Position numbers and translations under genes: made by a program
Assembly: GCA_937966555.1 (NCBI GenBank)
Contig: CALCLY010000005.1
Location: 8,340-72,339, forward strand
DNA: 64,000 nucleotides
Reading direction: 5' to 3'
Source: CALCLY01 sp900552775
GTDB taxonomy: Bacteria; Bacillota; Clostridia; UMGS1883; UMGS1540
In this document: positions 52,744 to 61,721 of the stretch, in pieces
Numbering within the stretch: position 1 is the first letter of the stretch
Layout: each line of letters opens with the position of its first letter
Notes under the pieces: model-generated
The model's database searches: none
What the model was told of the DNA's origin: nothing
Seen by the model: the letters and a program-made list of their open reading frames with translations, nothing else

Positions 52744-52880
52744 AAGGCAATAATTCATACATTATGTAAAATAATGCACCGATATGCTGAAAAAGGGTTT
52801 GACACTTTTAGTTCTAATTCCAATTAAATTATCGACAATGACGAAATATTTTTTGTAGAAGTAATTGGAGAATATTTTAA
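52744..52880 (+). other. Intergenic stretch with a short coding remnant
   Basis: Eighteen codons (IIDNDEIFFVEVIGEYFK) end in a TGA that overlaps the next ATG. This looks like the tail of a lost gene that used to be coupled to the following lipoprotein gene. Confidence 0.35.
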
Positions 52881-53357
52881 ATGAAAAAATCGTGTATGAT
52901 ATTGATTTTAATTTTGATATTATCGGGATGCTCAAATCAATATAGAAATTGGGAAAATATAGAAATATCAGATGTTGGTATGTTTAAAAATCCGCCTAAT
53001 ATGCTATGTATCGAAATGGATGGTATTATATATTTAACAGAAAACAACAATGAAGTTTTTGATAAATCAAAATCAATTATTATTGGGGTACTATACGATA
53101 AAAACAGTCCGTTGGAGATGATTTCCGATGTGTTGGGAAAAGAATTAACCTATGAAAAATTATTGTTTAGCGAAACTTTTTCCAACAGTGCCATAGTTGG
53201 CAAAAAAGAATACTTAATAGACGGAGTAAAGTGCGAAAAAATATTTTTAGACCTCTATTCTTCAAAAAAAAATTTGTATTTTCTCATGATCAATAATACG
53301 ATTGATTATAGCATAGTTAATAAAATAGCTAAATCGTTCGTAGCGGATACAAAGTAG
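52881..53357 (+). CDS. Lipoprotein, candidate immunity protein
   Basis: 158 residues with a lipoprotein signal peptide (MKKSCMILILILILSGCSNQ). The mature part has alternating beta strands and a helix-rich end (IVNKIAKSFVADTK), with a central IDGVKCEKIFLDLYSSK stretch. No family recognised. TTGGAG precedes the ATG, whose first base falls in the remnant stop codon. A membrane-bound lipoprotein is a plausible immunity protein against a toxin that acts at the envelope. Confidence 0.72.
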   Translation: MKKSCMILILILILSGCSNQYRNWENIEISDVGMFKNPPNMLCIEMDGIIYLTENNNEVFDKSKSIIIGVLYDKNSPLEMISDVLGKELTYEKLLFSETFSNSAIVGKKEYLIDGVKCEKIFLDLYSSKKNLYFLMINNTIDYSIVNKIAKSFVADTK

Positions 53358-53429
53358 GGTTTGCATGTTATTTAAAACGGGCATACAGAGGTTTAAAGAT
53401 ACAAATTCATGGATTTGGTGGTGATTAAC

Positions 53430-53816
53430 ATGAAAAAGTTATTATGCACATTATTAATTGCATTCCTTTGTATCTCCGCAACTTTAGCAGGAATAAAGGT
53501 TTTTCAAAATTTATTTTTTGCTGAACCTGATATTTTGCAGAGTATTTCATCACCTGATGGGAAATATACAGCTTATGTGTTTGAGAGTAATGGCGGCGCA
53601 ACAACCGGGTGGATATATCATGTTTCGGTTTTAAAAAAAGAGAAACAGCTAAATAAGGGAAACGGCAATGTTTATATAAGCGAAATACCGCCAAATGGTA
53701 TAGAGTGGCTTGAAAGCAATGTCTTGTATATAGATGATTATAAAAGCATCAAAACAACAAAGCAAAGACAGAAAATAGAAGACGTGACCATAAAATATAA
53801 ATCACTCGAAAAATAA
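53430..53816 (+). CDS. DUF5412-like membrane-anchored protein
   Basis: 128 residues from the ATG at 53430 (GGTGGTGA upstream). N-terminal membrane helix (KLLCTLLIAFLCISATLAG) then SISSPDGKYTAYVFESNGGA and TTGWIYHVSVLKK, typical of the DUF5412 family found in Firmicutes toxin islands. It ends in a basic tail. Extracellular domain with small beta fold expected; a candidate immunity protein. No direct toxin partner upstream. Confidence 0.78.
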   Translation: MKKLLCTLLIAFLCISATLAGIKVFQNLFFAEPDILQSISSPDGKYTAYVFESNGGATTGWIYHVSVLKKEKQLNKGNGNVYISEIPPNGIEWLESNVLYIDDYKSIKTTKQRQKIEDVTIKYKSLEK

Positions 53817-53824
53817 TAAATAAA

Positions 53825-54083
53825 TTGCTGTTTCGCCGAGAAGTACAAACAAGTTTTTCTTTTCATACGAACTGGGGTAAGATATTTGACGATGGAGGGG
53901 TTGGAAATACTGTAGTTGGCATAGTCGTTGATTCATATAGTAGAAGAGGTAACTCAGCAAATACACATAATTTAAATTCTACAAATCAGGTTTATTGCAA
54001 AGAATCATTGTATAATGGTATAATAAGTTTTGACAACGACTATTTAGCAATTCTTCAAGAAGCATTAAGTGAGGTAAAAGACA
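53825..54083 (+). other. Coding remnant of unknown origin
   Basis: A continuous frame (NWGKIFDDGGVGNTVVGIVV, YNGIISFDNDYLAILQEAL) without a ribosome site runs into the next gene. It looks like the last ~80 codons of a lost gene, maybe a toxin tip. The family is not recognised. Confidence 0.35.
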
Positions 54084-54422
54084 ATGAGGCACATAATCAA
54101 AAAAATTCTTATTGTCATATTAATAATATTAATATTTATTTTTATTATAGCTGCATTAAGCAACAAGCTGTCATCTAAAAATCAAGCCGTTATTGATACT
54201 GCCATAGAGCAAGCATGCAAAGATTATCCAGAATATGAATTCGAATTTATAGCAATAACGTATAATTTGAATGCACAAAGCTATTCTGTAACATTGCGTC
54301 CAAAACACACAAACGGCGTTATCGGCGTTACTTATCGGGTTACACCGCTTTTATATGATAATTCTTTGTATTTTGCAAAGAAAACAGGCGGTTTAAATAT
54401 TAATGAATTAGAGAAAGATTGA
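54084..54422 (+). CDS. Small membrane-anchored protein, candidate immunity protein
   Basis: 112 residues: basic start, one long membrane helix (ILIVILIILIFIFIIAALSN), then a small beta-rich outside domain (EFEFIAITYNLNAQSYSVTL, GVIGVTYRVTPLLY). AGTGAGG precedes the ATG. Its TGA is directly followed by an RHS repeat fragment in the same frame, a join produced by recombination. Family not recognised. Confidence 0.7.
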   Translation: MRHIIKKILIVILIILIFIFIIAALSNKLSSKNQAVIDTAIEQACKDYPEYEFEFIAITYNLNAQSYSVTLRPKHTNGVIGVTYRVTPLLYDNSLYFAKKTGGLNINELEKD

Positions 54423-54977
54423 CAATACGGAGATTCCGTAACCACATCGTATAACTATATGTCCCTCCCCGTCTCCGTCACAAGTTCAAAAAGCGGCACC
54501 GTAAGCTATGAATACGATTTCCGCGGCAACCGCACAAAGATGACAGACAGCACCGGTGTCACCGCCTTCAGCTATTCCCCTCTTTCCGAGCTTGTGAGCG
54601 AAACACACGGAGACATATCAAAATCGTATTCGTATGACAAAAACTCCGCACGCACAGCCTTCACGCTTTCAAAAGGCGGCAGTAACGGAGAAGTTAAATC
54701 CGAATCGTTTGACGACAACTTATATATAGGTGTTTCCAAAAGCAGCGGCGAACAGGGATTAAATGAAATTGCATATCAATACACCCATCCCGGCAAATAC
54801 AATTTAGCAACGCATAACTGTGATCATTTGACAAGTATAGTTGCAGCTGCAGCAGGGCTGTTTTATGATAAGAGAATCCTTCCGAATGATTCTTTTACAT
54901 ATACAAAAATGTATTATACCAATTATGAAGTATGGAAGCTTAACCAAGCAATCAGAAACTGGAGGATATTAAAATGA
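54422..54977 (+). pseudogene. Orphan RHS fragment with LRAT/papain-like toxin tip
   Basis: Frame open from 54422; first ATG at 54459 (172 codons). Residues 1-75 contain YD repeats (VSYEYDFRGNRTKMTDSTGV, SKSYSYDKNS). The tip, from about residue 85, ends in YNLATHNCDHLTSIVAAAAG. NCDHLT (Cys121) matches the NCEHF-type motif of LRAT/permuted papain folds; the N-terminal His part is missing. The usual RHS core end is also missing, so the tip was joined to mid-repeat sequence. Its TGA overlaps the next ATG. Confidence 0.72.
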
Positions 54978-55816
54978 AAAAGAAAGTTTTAATTATATCA
55001 TTAATTCTTCTTATTGGCGTAATAGTGTTTTATATATGCAGCAGCATGAAGAAGATTGATTTAAACGGAACAATATCGTATCATCAATACAATGACAAAA
55101 CCCCCGGAATTTATTTTTTAGATTTAAACACGAAAGAGCAACGTTTTGTACCGGGTTATAGATTTGTTAAATATCTTACACCCAATGAAGCTTTATTTAT
55201 GAACTTTTATACAAATATAAAAAAAATTAATCTTTTGACCGATGACATAGAAGCTGAATATGTTTCGGGTGAGGAAGCATTTTATTATACGAAAGTCAAC
55301 GATTCGGAAATTAGTTTTGATGATACACACTATAGTATTTATATACTCAATTTAAACAATAATGAAAAAAGATTGGTAGTTGATGACAGCTCTGCGAGTT
55401 ATCACGGCTGGAGAGACGGAAAATTAATTTACAGCAATACAAACCGTGAAATCATTGAATTCAACCCGGAAACCAACAATAAGAGAAAACTGTTGGACGG
55501 CGGCTTAGCCCCCATTGTTTCACCGAGCGGTGACGCCATTGCTTTTAAGGATCTTGACTTTAAACTGAATGTTTATAACTTTGAAACAAATAAACAATAC
55601 ACTTTCGGTCTTGCAGACTATTATTGTTTTTCTCCCGAATCCGATATGCTGCTGATTGAAGATGAAATGACATTGTTCACCATGCTGAAAAATTTGTTTC
55701 TGCAAAAAATGGTATTGGGTCACAGGATTTTAGTATGGGATTACCGCAACAACCGTACAACCACGATTTTGGACGCCTGTAAAGCAGGCGCGGGTTTGGG
55801 CTTTTCCTGGAAATAG
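54974..55816 (+). CDS. Membrane-anchored beta-propeller-like protein, candidate cognate immunity protein
   Basis: 280 residues; the ATG overlaps the stop of the RHS tip by 4 bases (AAAATGA), so translation is coupled. One N-terminal membrane helix, then repeated blade-like units (SYHQYNDKTPGIYFLDLNTK, YSIYILNLNNNEKRLVVDD, NREIIEFNPETNNKRKLLDG, LNVYNFETNKQYTFG). The fold resembles TolB/DUF5050-type propellers. At the 3' end a frameshift near 55812 cuts off about 30 codons that end in GAYYISDVNGKDVKRF, similar to the C-terminus of the protein at 60623. Confidence 0.78.
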   Translation: MKKKVLIISLILLIGVIVFYICSSMKKIDLNGTISYHQYNDKTPGIYFLDLNTKEQRFVPGYRFVKYLTPNEALFMNFYTNIKKINLLTDDIEAEYVSGEEAFYYTKVNDSEISFDDTHYSIYILNLNNNEKRLVVDDSSASYHGWRDGKLIYSNTNREIIEFNPETNNKRKLLDGGLAPIVSPSGDAIAFKDLDFKLNVYNFETNKQYTFGLADYYCFSPESDMLLIEDEMTLFTMLKNLFLQKMVLGHRILVWDYRNNRTTTILDACKAGAGLGFSWK

Positions 55817-55895
55817 CGGCAAATTCGCCGATTAACATTTACAAGCAAGGCGCTTATTACATATCTGACGTTAACGGCAAAGACGTCAAGAGGTT
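55813..55895 (+). other. C-terminal coding remnant of a propeller-type protein
   Basis: Reads IAANSPINIYKQGAYYISDV then NGKDVKRF and stop, in a frame different from the 54974 gene. It matches the tail of the DUF5050-like gene (QGGYYMSDVNGNGITGY). Confidence 0.5.
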
Positions 55896-55996
55896 TTGAC
55901 AAATGACATTTTTATGTTATGAGGTAAAGCCTCTCAAGCGAAAAAACATTTTAAATAATATGCAGCCCTTATCCTCAAGACTGCAAGAAAGGTATA

Positions 55997-56539
55997 ATGT
56001 CAAACATGAAAGTAAAGCTTTATTTAATTTTGACCGCGATTCTTACCGCAGCATCTGTATTTTTTGCACTTTATACCATAAATAAACCGCAGTCGATCGA
56101 CAATATAAACTGTGATTTTTACGATATCACTTTTGTATATATAACCTATGTCAAAAACGACGAAAGACTATACTCTGCTGTAACAGATGAAAAGATAATA
56201 CGCGATTTGTGCGAAAAGCTTAATTCATTGTCCGTCAGGAAAATAACCAAAAAAGAATATGAGCACAGTTCTTCACCCGAAAACGGTATAAACTTGCAGT
56301 TTGGCTCTACCGCATTACCTTTAAATGAGCTTGATCTGTCCGAGGCAATCGACTGGGAAATATCGGTGAAAGAAAACCGGCTTTACGACTCGCGCACGGG
56401 ATTGCATTATAAATCAACTGACAAAGACTATGAAATTGAAGAAAACATTCTTGAATACTTAAATCAAATTGTATCGTGGGATAGTGAAGATCATACGGAG
56501 AGAGTATACAAAAATCACGGACAGACAAACGGAGGTTGA
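55997..56539 (+). CDS. Membrane-anchored protein, candidate immunity protein
   Basis: 180 residues; ATG at 55997 or 56006 (AAAGG upstream). One N-terminal membrane helix (LYLILTAILTAASVFFALYT), then an outside domain of about 150 residues (ITFVYITYVKNDERLYSAV, LCEKLNSLSVRKITKKEY, WEISVKENRLYD). No named family recognised. The stop overlaps the ribosome site of the next gene (GGAGGTTGA), so the two are coupled. Confidence 0.72.
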   Translation: MSNMKVKLYLILTAILTAASVFFALYTINKPQSIDNINCDFYDITFVYITYVKNDERLYSAVTDEKIIRDLCEKLNSLSVRKITKKEYEHSSSPENGINLQFGSTALPLNELDLSEAIDWEISVKENRLYDSRTGLHYKSTDKDYEIEENILEYLNQIVSWDSEDHTERVYKNHGQTNGG

Positions 56540-56543
56540 TATT

Positions 56544-56873
56544 TTGATAAATTTAATGTTTTTTTTGAAGAACTTATTCCCCACACCCGGCTTCAAAACA
56601 GCGTTTATTATTCCGTTTGTGCTGTGGGTGTTATATATGATTTTTAAAGATAAAAATAAAAATATAACAGTTTGGTCGCCGGTTCGTTTATGTCTGTATT
56701 TAAGTGCATTTTGCTTTGTTGTAACAATAATTTGGTATCAAGTTCCGATACTTTTCGGAGAAGACTTTGTTTTTCTTGTTGGTTTGTCCGCGGGGTTATT
56801 GTTTGCTTCCGGAATATCCGCAGTATTACAGGCTTTAACAGGATACTTTCAAAGAAAAACCGGGCGGAAATAA
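56544..56873 (+). CDS. Small membrane protein, three helices
   Basis: 109 residues starting at a TTG set by CGGAGG at 56530. Hydrophobic helices around residues 17-33, 45-64 and 71-92, with a basic end (QRKTGRK). No family recognised. It sits between two membrane-anchored island genes with little spacing, so it is part of the same transcription unit. Confidence 0.65.
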   Translation: MINLMFFLKNLFPTPGFKTAFIIPFVLWVLYMIFKDKNKNITVWSPVRLCLYLSAFCFVVTIIWYQVPILFGEDFVFLVGLSAGLLFASGISAVLQALTGYFQRKTGRK

Positions 56874-56938
56874 GCGTAATAAAACATACGGCGTTAACGT
56901 TAATTTTAAAAATTTGCAATCGTCATGGAGGTAAACCT

Positions 56939-57478
56939 GTGAAATATAATAAAAAACCGTTAATATTGTTTTTGATCATCTTTTTAACGTCTTGCAGCGC
57001 CGCCAGACAGCCAAAACTTGATGATATTCCGCAAGATATTGATATAACCTCTGTAAACGAGCTTTGTTCGTTCTCAAAAGAGTATCTGACAAAAAACATA
57101 AATGATTCCGTTTCATTGTATCAGATAAACGGTGATATATCAAATAACAAAGATGCAAGCGTTCAATTTGTATTCGCCGGAAAGCATGTATACTTTTTAG
57201 ACACAAACATTTCCGAGAGTAAAATTAAATACACCGAGCAAACTGAAAGAAACAGGTTGTACGGCAGAGACATCACAATCAATATTGATGAAATGGATTT
57301 AAGCATTGCCGATATTAAAAATATGTATTTGCAAACCGAAAATGACATCGTTTTTGATTCGGTGAAATTCCACACCGTAAATAATAATATTATTGTAATT
57401 CAGTATTTTGCCGGGGAAGAACAAACTTTTACAATTGATTATGATTTTGAAAAAAAGACAGTTATCGGCTGCAGTTAA
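56939..57478 (+). CDS. Lipoprotein, candidate immunity protein
   Basis: 179 residues from a GTG (TGGAGGTAAACCT upstream). Signal peptide KKPLILFLIIFLTSC with lipobox LTSC. The mature part contains DASVQFVFAGKHVYFLDTNI, NRLYGRDITINIDEMDLSIA and a final acidic beta segment. Pattern resembles other secreted clostridial immunity-like lipoproteins; no named family assigned. Confidence 0.72.
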   Translation: MKYNKKPLILFLIIFLTSCSAARQPKLDDIPQDIDITSVNELCSFSKEYLTKNINDSVSLYQINGDISNNKDASVQFVFAGKHVYFLDTNISESKIKYTEQTERNRLYGRDITINIDEMDLSIADIKNMYLQTENDIVFDSVKFHTVNNNIIVIQYFAGEEQTFTIDYDFEKKTVIGCS

Positions 57479-57520
57479 ATATATATCTGCATACAACACG
57501 AAGGGAGACCTGCTGCTGTA

Positions 57521-57997
57521 ATGAAGGTTATTAAAGTTTTGCAAATTATTATATTATCGGTTGTTACCATTATATTTTGTTTAACCTCATATTTATTATT
57601 GAATCCGCAAATTAAAAAACAACTCACCGTAAACAGTTTTAAAAACGATGCGGAAAGCATGGAAGCAATTGCCCGCGAATGGAACAGTTTAAACTATACA
57701 TATATGTTTACGGATAAAGAAAAATTCGAAGCCGGTTTAATAGTTACAGGATATAATCCAAATGATAATATATCTGTTGCCAATTGCAAATATGATTTAG
57801 AAAATTTATTGATAAACAAAAAATACAAATATATAATGAAAAGCAATAACGCAGTCTTTTTTACAAAGTATGCTTCGCTTGGCAACGGATATGGAATAGC
57901 ATTTTCAGAAGACGGTAATAAGCCGCAAAATGAGTTTATCTTATCAAGCGAAAAAACAGACAGTTCAGGTAAATGGTATTTCTATATTATGAGATAA
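57521..57997 (+). CDS. Membrane-anchored protein, paralogue of the 62455 gene
   Basis: 158 residues with one N-terminal membrane helix (VLQIIILSVVTIIFCLTSYL). The outside domain ends in LGNGYGIAFSEDGNKPQNEF and SSGKWYFYIM, which parallels SGHGIAYTIDESEPKLQF and EDNWYYYEE in the protein at 62455. The two are thus members of one fast-evolving family, each lying just before an RHS fragment. Immunity role inferred from context. Confidence 0.75.
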   Translation: MKVIKVLQIIILSVVTIIFCLTSYLLLNPQIKKQLTVNSFKNDAESMEAIAREWNSLNYTYMFTDKEKFEAGLIVTGYNPNDNISVANCKYDLENLLINKKYKYIMKSNNAVFFTKYASLGNGYGIAFSEDGNKPQNEFILSSEKTDSSGKWYFYIMR

Positions 57998-58035
57998 TAA
58001 AAATTTTTTAAGTAATCAGCAATTTGTAGTATAGG

Positions 58036-59377
58036 TAGGCTCACAAAAGAAACAGACGGCACGAATGAAATATCATACACATATGATGCTTCGGGCAACA
58101 GACTTACTTTTGACAAAACTTCTCTGTCTCAGCGCAGCTACGGCTATCTGCCCGGCAACATAAGCTGGTACAGCACATCAAACAATGCATTTGCCGAATA
58201 TACACATGATAACAACGGAAATATTCTTTCCAAAACAGGTAACCGTGTCACCGATTATACCATGACTTATGACAGCTTTAACCGCCTTATTTCATCAATA
58301 ACCGGAGACCGCCTCGTATGTGAAATATCCGGCGAATCCGTGACGGTGTATAAATACGGAAACCGCCTTTTCGGCTTTGAAAAAGACGGCGTGAAGAAGT
58401 ATTATAACTTTAACGGCCACGGCGATGTCACCGGCATAACAAACAGCTCGTATTCACAGATAAAATCATATGAGTATGACGCTTTCGGGGTTGAGAAAAA
58501 TCCCGATCCCGCCGACACAAACCCCTTCCGCTATTGCGCCGAATATTATGATACCGAAACAGGCTATATATACCTCCGCGCAAGATACTATGATGTCAGG
58601 GACGGCAGATTTATTTCGGAAGATCCGGCTAAAGACGGACTTAACTGGTATGTTTACTGCGGAAATAACCCGGTTAATTTCGTGGATAACACCGGGTTAG
58701 AAGTAATAGCTGTTTCAGGAAGCGAGTATGATGAACACAGATACAAATATAATTTCATTGAACCGGCAATTAAAAAAATTATTGAATATAAATCTACCAT
58801 TCGTAATGAGCAAATAACATGGTTAGTCAGCAGCACAGGGTATTCCGCTGACGCTTTAACAAAATTCCAACAAGTCGCCAATTATTTTGGTGTTAGCTTA
58901 ATTACTTTTTCTGATAAAGGAGAACTACAGAATTATCTCAATTCAAAAAGAACAAATCGTTGGGAATTATCAAATGACAGAAAATGCGATAAAATCACTA
59001 AATTTGCACTGTTTTCTCATGGTGTTCCAGGCTCCGTAGAATTAGGTTATGCACAGCCTAATCGTAACGATTTAAAATTAGATAACAATTGGATTGGCGG
59101 AATATTTAGCGAAGCTTTCAACAATCCAAATTCAGCATTTTATTCATGTAACACCGGCACATATGGTGATAGTAGTTTTGCTCAAAAATGGGTAAACATT
59201 ACCGGCGGATGCACATGGGCTGTTTCAAATAATACTACCTGGTACGGAAATATAAATACAGGCGAAAGCCTACAAGATAAAATAGACAGGTGGCATGTCG
59301 GGTTTAACCCCTATGGTTCCCACAATTACCCTGTACCATCCAACAATGGATATTTCGATAAATTTTATAGGAAGTGA
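58036..59377 (+). pseudogene. Orphan RHS 3' fragment with caspase-like (clan CD) toxin tip
   Basis: RHS sequence begins near 58036 without a start; the first ATG-started frame is 58262-59377 (371 aa). YD repeats lead into the RHS core end: DTETGYIYLRARYYDVRDGR, FISEDP, NWYVYCGNNPVNFVDNTGL (to residue 146). The tip contains FALFSHGVPG (His253) and SAFYSCNTG (Cys296), the clan CD His-Gly and Cys motifs of caspase-like peptidases. The N-terminal secretion part is missing. A membrane-anchored gene starts 5 bp after the stop. Confidence 0.78.
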
Positions 59378-59382
59378 GAAAT

Positions 59383-59838
59383 ATGTTACTGAAAAAAAAT
59401 ATAACAAAGTGTGTATTAATTTTTTTGTCAGCATTATTATTAATATGTTGTAGATTTATTTTCACCCCTGTAAAATATGCTATTACAAATGAGTCTTTGA
59501 ATAAATCAAACCGACCGTATTTTTTACTCCAATGGATACAAATCACAGGTTCGGAATGGGTTATTATAGGGGATCAAAACGGTTTATATGAAAATCCAAA
59601 GTATATTGTTGCAAAAGGAAACGTTCCTTCAGCTATAGAAAATTATAACATTGCTACCGGAAATAACACATATATCTGTTACGGAAATTTTATCGGCTAC
59701 ACCGATATTCACGAAGATATAAAGCTTGAAACATATCAATTTACCGACTGGGACATTTTATATCCGATAAAAAGAAATCTTCCGATTGAATTTTTGCCAA
59801 AAGGATATATATGTAAGCTTGATGAAATTTTTAAATAA
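59383..59838 (+). CDS. Membrane-anchored protein, candidate immunity to the caspase-like tip
   Basis: 151 residues from the ATG at 59383 (AGGAAG eight bases upstream; the GTG at 59374 overlaps the RHS stop). One membrane helix (CVLIFLSALLLICCRFIF), then ITGSEWVIIGDQNGLYENPK and NTYICYGNFIGYTDIHED. It resembles the next gene in layout and sequence (TGAGWFVLEDSS, EYIIICKGI). Direct position behind the toxin tip is the main evidence for an immunity role. Confidence 0.75.
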   Translation: MLLKKNITKCVLIFLSALLLICCRFIFTPVKYAITNESLNKSNRPYFLLQWIQITGSEWVIIGDQNGLYENPKYIVAKGNVPSAIENYNIATGNNTYICYGNFIGYTDIHEDIKLETYQFTDWDILYPIKRNLPIEFLPKGYICKLDEIFK

Positions 59839-59884
59839 AAGAAAATTTACAATTCCGAAATGCGTTAAACCGAGGTTAAATACA

Positions 59885-60319
59885 GTGAAAAAAACATCAA
59901 AAAAAACAAAACAATTTTTAATACTTTTAGTGTCCCTCATGCTGCTTATCTTATTTTTTAAACCGCTTTTTTATTCAAGCGCCGGTTCAGCTTCAGAATG
60001 CTATAACTCAGCAAAAATGTCATCTCAATACCGGGTAATGGTTATAAAATACACTTATACAACAGGCGCGGGCTGGTTTGTTCTTGAAGACAGTTCGGAT
60101 GACTTGAAAAATATGAATGTTGTTTTAAAGTCGGGTTTTGACCCTCGCCTGCTCCGCGCAAATTCGGATTTTGAGCTTGACTATTTCGCAGAATATATCA
60201 TAATCTGCAAGGGTATTTCGGAAATAAACATAGACAGTGAAACTGTGCCTTGTATCGAAGCAAAAAAGTATATATTTCTTACAACGGTCGGACTGCCCCG
60301 TACAGAATATATAACATGA
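59885..60319 (+). CDS. Membrane-anchored protein, paralogue of the preceding gene
   Basis: 144 residues from the GTG at 59885 (CGAGG upstream). Lys-rich start, membrane helix (QFLILLVSLMLLILFFKPLF), then VMVIKYTYTTGAGWFVLED and YIIICKGISEINID. Similarity to the gene at 59383 suggests duplication of immunity genes behind the same toxin tip. Slight overlap of the extended frame with the previous gene is not needed with this start. Confidence 0.7.
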   Translation: MKKTSKKTKQFLILLVSLMLLILFFKPLFYSSAGSASECYNSAKMSSQYRVMVIKYTYTTGAGWFVLEDSSDDLKNMNVVLKSGFDPRLLRANSDFELDYFAEYIIICKGISEINIDSETVPCIEAKKYIFLTTVGLPRTEYIT

Positions 60320-60423
60320 CATTTGCAGGACTGCTGAAAAGACTTTTCGCAATTGTTAATCCAAAGCTTCTGATAAGCGTATAGAATTTTATGACCAAAA
60401 AAGCTAAAACGAGGTAATACATA

Positions 60424-60580
60424 ATGAAAAAAATATTATCATTCTTACAGCAGCAGTTTTAATTATAATTGCCGCAAAAGCCATTATGCACAGTAATTTG
60501 TTTTATTCCGAATAATAACTTTACGCTTGAATATCGCGAAGGCAAAACAGTATTAGCCGATATTGCAACAGGATTATAAA
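60424..60580 (+). pseudogene. Broken small membrane-anchored gene
   Basis: ATG at 60424 followed by seven A reads out of frame after a few codons; one more A would give IIILTAAVLIIIAAKAIMHS. A second frame change near 60512 leads to NNNFTLEYREGKTVLADIAT and a stop. Same kind of poly-A defect as at 52041. Confidence 0.45.
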
Positions 60581-60622
60581 TATTGATACACATAAAAACG
60601 GACGCGGAGGATGGAAAGCTTT

Positions 60623-61573
60623 ATGAAACAAATAAAAATTTTAATATATATAATCACGCTCACCTTAATTACAGGCTGCAATGCGTATGAAACCGATAAT
60701 TTAAAAGAATCGCCGGGCTTTACGGAAACCTCCGAAGGAAATATACACAACATTGGTTTGGTTGCCGCAAACAGCGAGTGGATTTATTATTCAAATCACA
60801 ATGATAACGGCACTCTTTACAAAATGAAACGAGACAGAAGTGATATTACGCCATTATCTCACGGTCACTTTGCCTACAACTTAAATTTTGTAAACGACAC
60901 CGTTTATTATACCGCCGGTCTGCCGGGCTTGATATATAAATACGATACTGTTAAAGAAAGAGATTTCGTTGTAGTTTTTGAAAAAGCCGAAAATCTTATT
61001 GTAACAAATAAAAATATATTTTACAGACTTTCATCTTACAATGATGATTGGGGCAAGCTTTATAAAACAGATTTAAAAGGCAGGCATAAAACTTTGCTTG
61101 CTGAAAGCGTTACGGAATTTGCGGTAAATAAAGGTTATATCTATTACTCCGACAGAAACGATAACTCATTTTTATATAAAATGGACATAAACGGCAACAA
61201 CATAACCAAACTAAACGACAGTTCTTCTTCTGATATAAATGTTGAAGGCGAATATGTTTATTATACTGACTGCTTAGATAATCAAAAGCTTTATAAAATG
61301 AAAACCGATGGCACCGACAAAGCTTTGCTCTCCGATGACATGTGCTGGAATGTAAATGTTTCAGGCGGATATATTTATTACAGAAACCAGACGGATTTCG
61401 GAAAAATTTATAAAATGAAAACAGACGGAAACGAAAACAATTGTATAATCAATATGGAAAACTGCACCCACATAAACATCATTGACGATTATTTGTTTTT
61501 CTATGTTCCGAGTTTTGAACAAGGCGGATATTACATGTCTGACGTTAACGGCAACGGCATTACCGGATATTAA
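60623..61573 (+). CDS. DUF5050-type beta-propeller lipoprotein
   Basis: 316 residues from the ATG at 60623; the ATG at 60611 touches the GGAGG site. Lipobox LITGC. Repeats of about 45 residues with SEWIYYSNHNDNGTLYKMKR, GYIYYSDRNDNSFLYKMD, EYVYYTDCLDNQKLYKMKTD and GYIYYRNQTDFGKIYKMKTD are typical DUF5050 propeller blades. Lipid-anchored outside the membrane. Similar in style to the 54974 gene. It may be an immunity protein without its toxin. Confidence 0.85.
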   Translation: MKQIKILIYIITLTLITGCNAYETDNLKESPGFTETSEGNIHNIGLVAANSEWIYYSNHNDNGTLYKMKRDRSDITPLSHGHFAYNLNFVNDTVYYTAGLPGLIYKYDTVKERDFVVVFEKAENLIVTNKNIFYRLSSYNDDWGKLYKTDLKGRHKTLLAESVTEFAVNKGYIYYSDRNDNSFLYKMDINGNNITKLNDSSSSDINVEGEYVYYTDCLDNQKLYKMKTDGTDKALLSDDMCWNVNVSGGYIYYRNQTDFGKIYKMKTDGNENNCIINMENCTHINIIDDYLFFYVPSFEQGGYYMSDVNGNGITGY

Positions 61574-61579
61574 ATAAAG

Positions 61580-61721
61580 CATAAAACAAGCATAACAGCG
61601 TTAAAACGGCTGAAAACAAATTCGGAAACGCTGTTCATTCTTCGTATTCGTACGAGGTTTTGAAAAACGAAAACGTTTCCTCCGTTTCCGAAACGCTTGC
61701 AGGAGCGTCACGTCAGCGTGC
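61580..61721 (+). pseudogene. RHS fragment fused to DUF3997 piece
   Basis: The frame reads ENKFGNAVHSSYSYEVLKNE then NVSSVSETLAGASRQRA, RHS YD-repeat sequence, and passes without a stop into the DUF3997 fragment at TTTTCATATGATGA. Confidence 0.6.
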
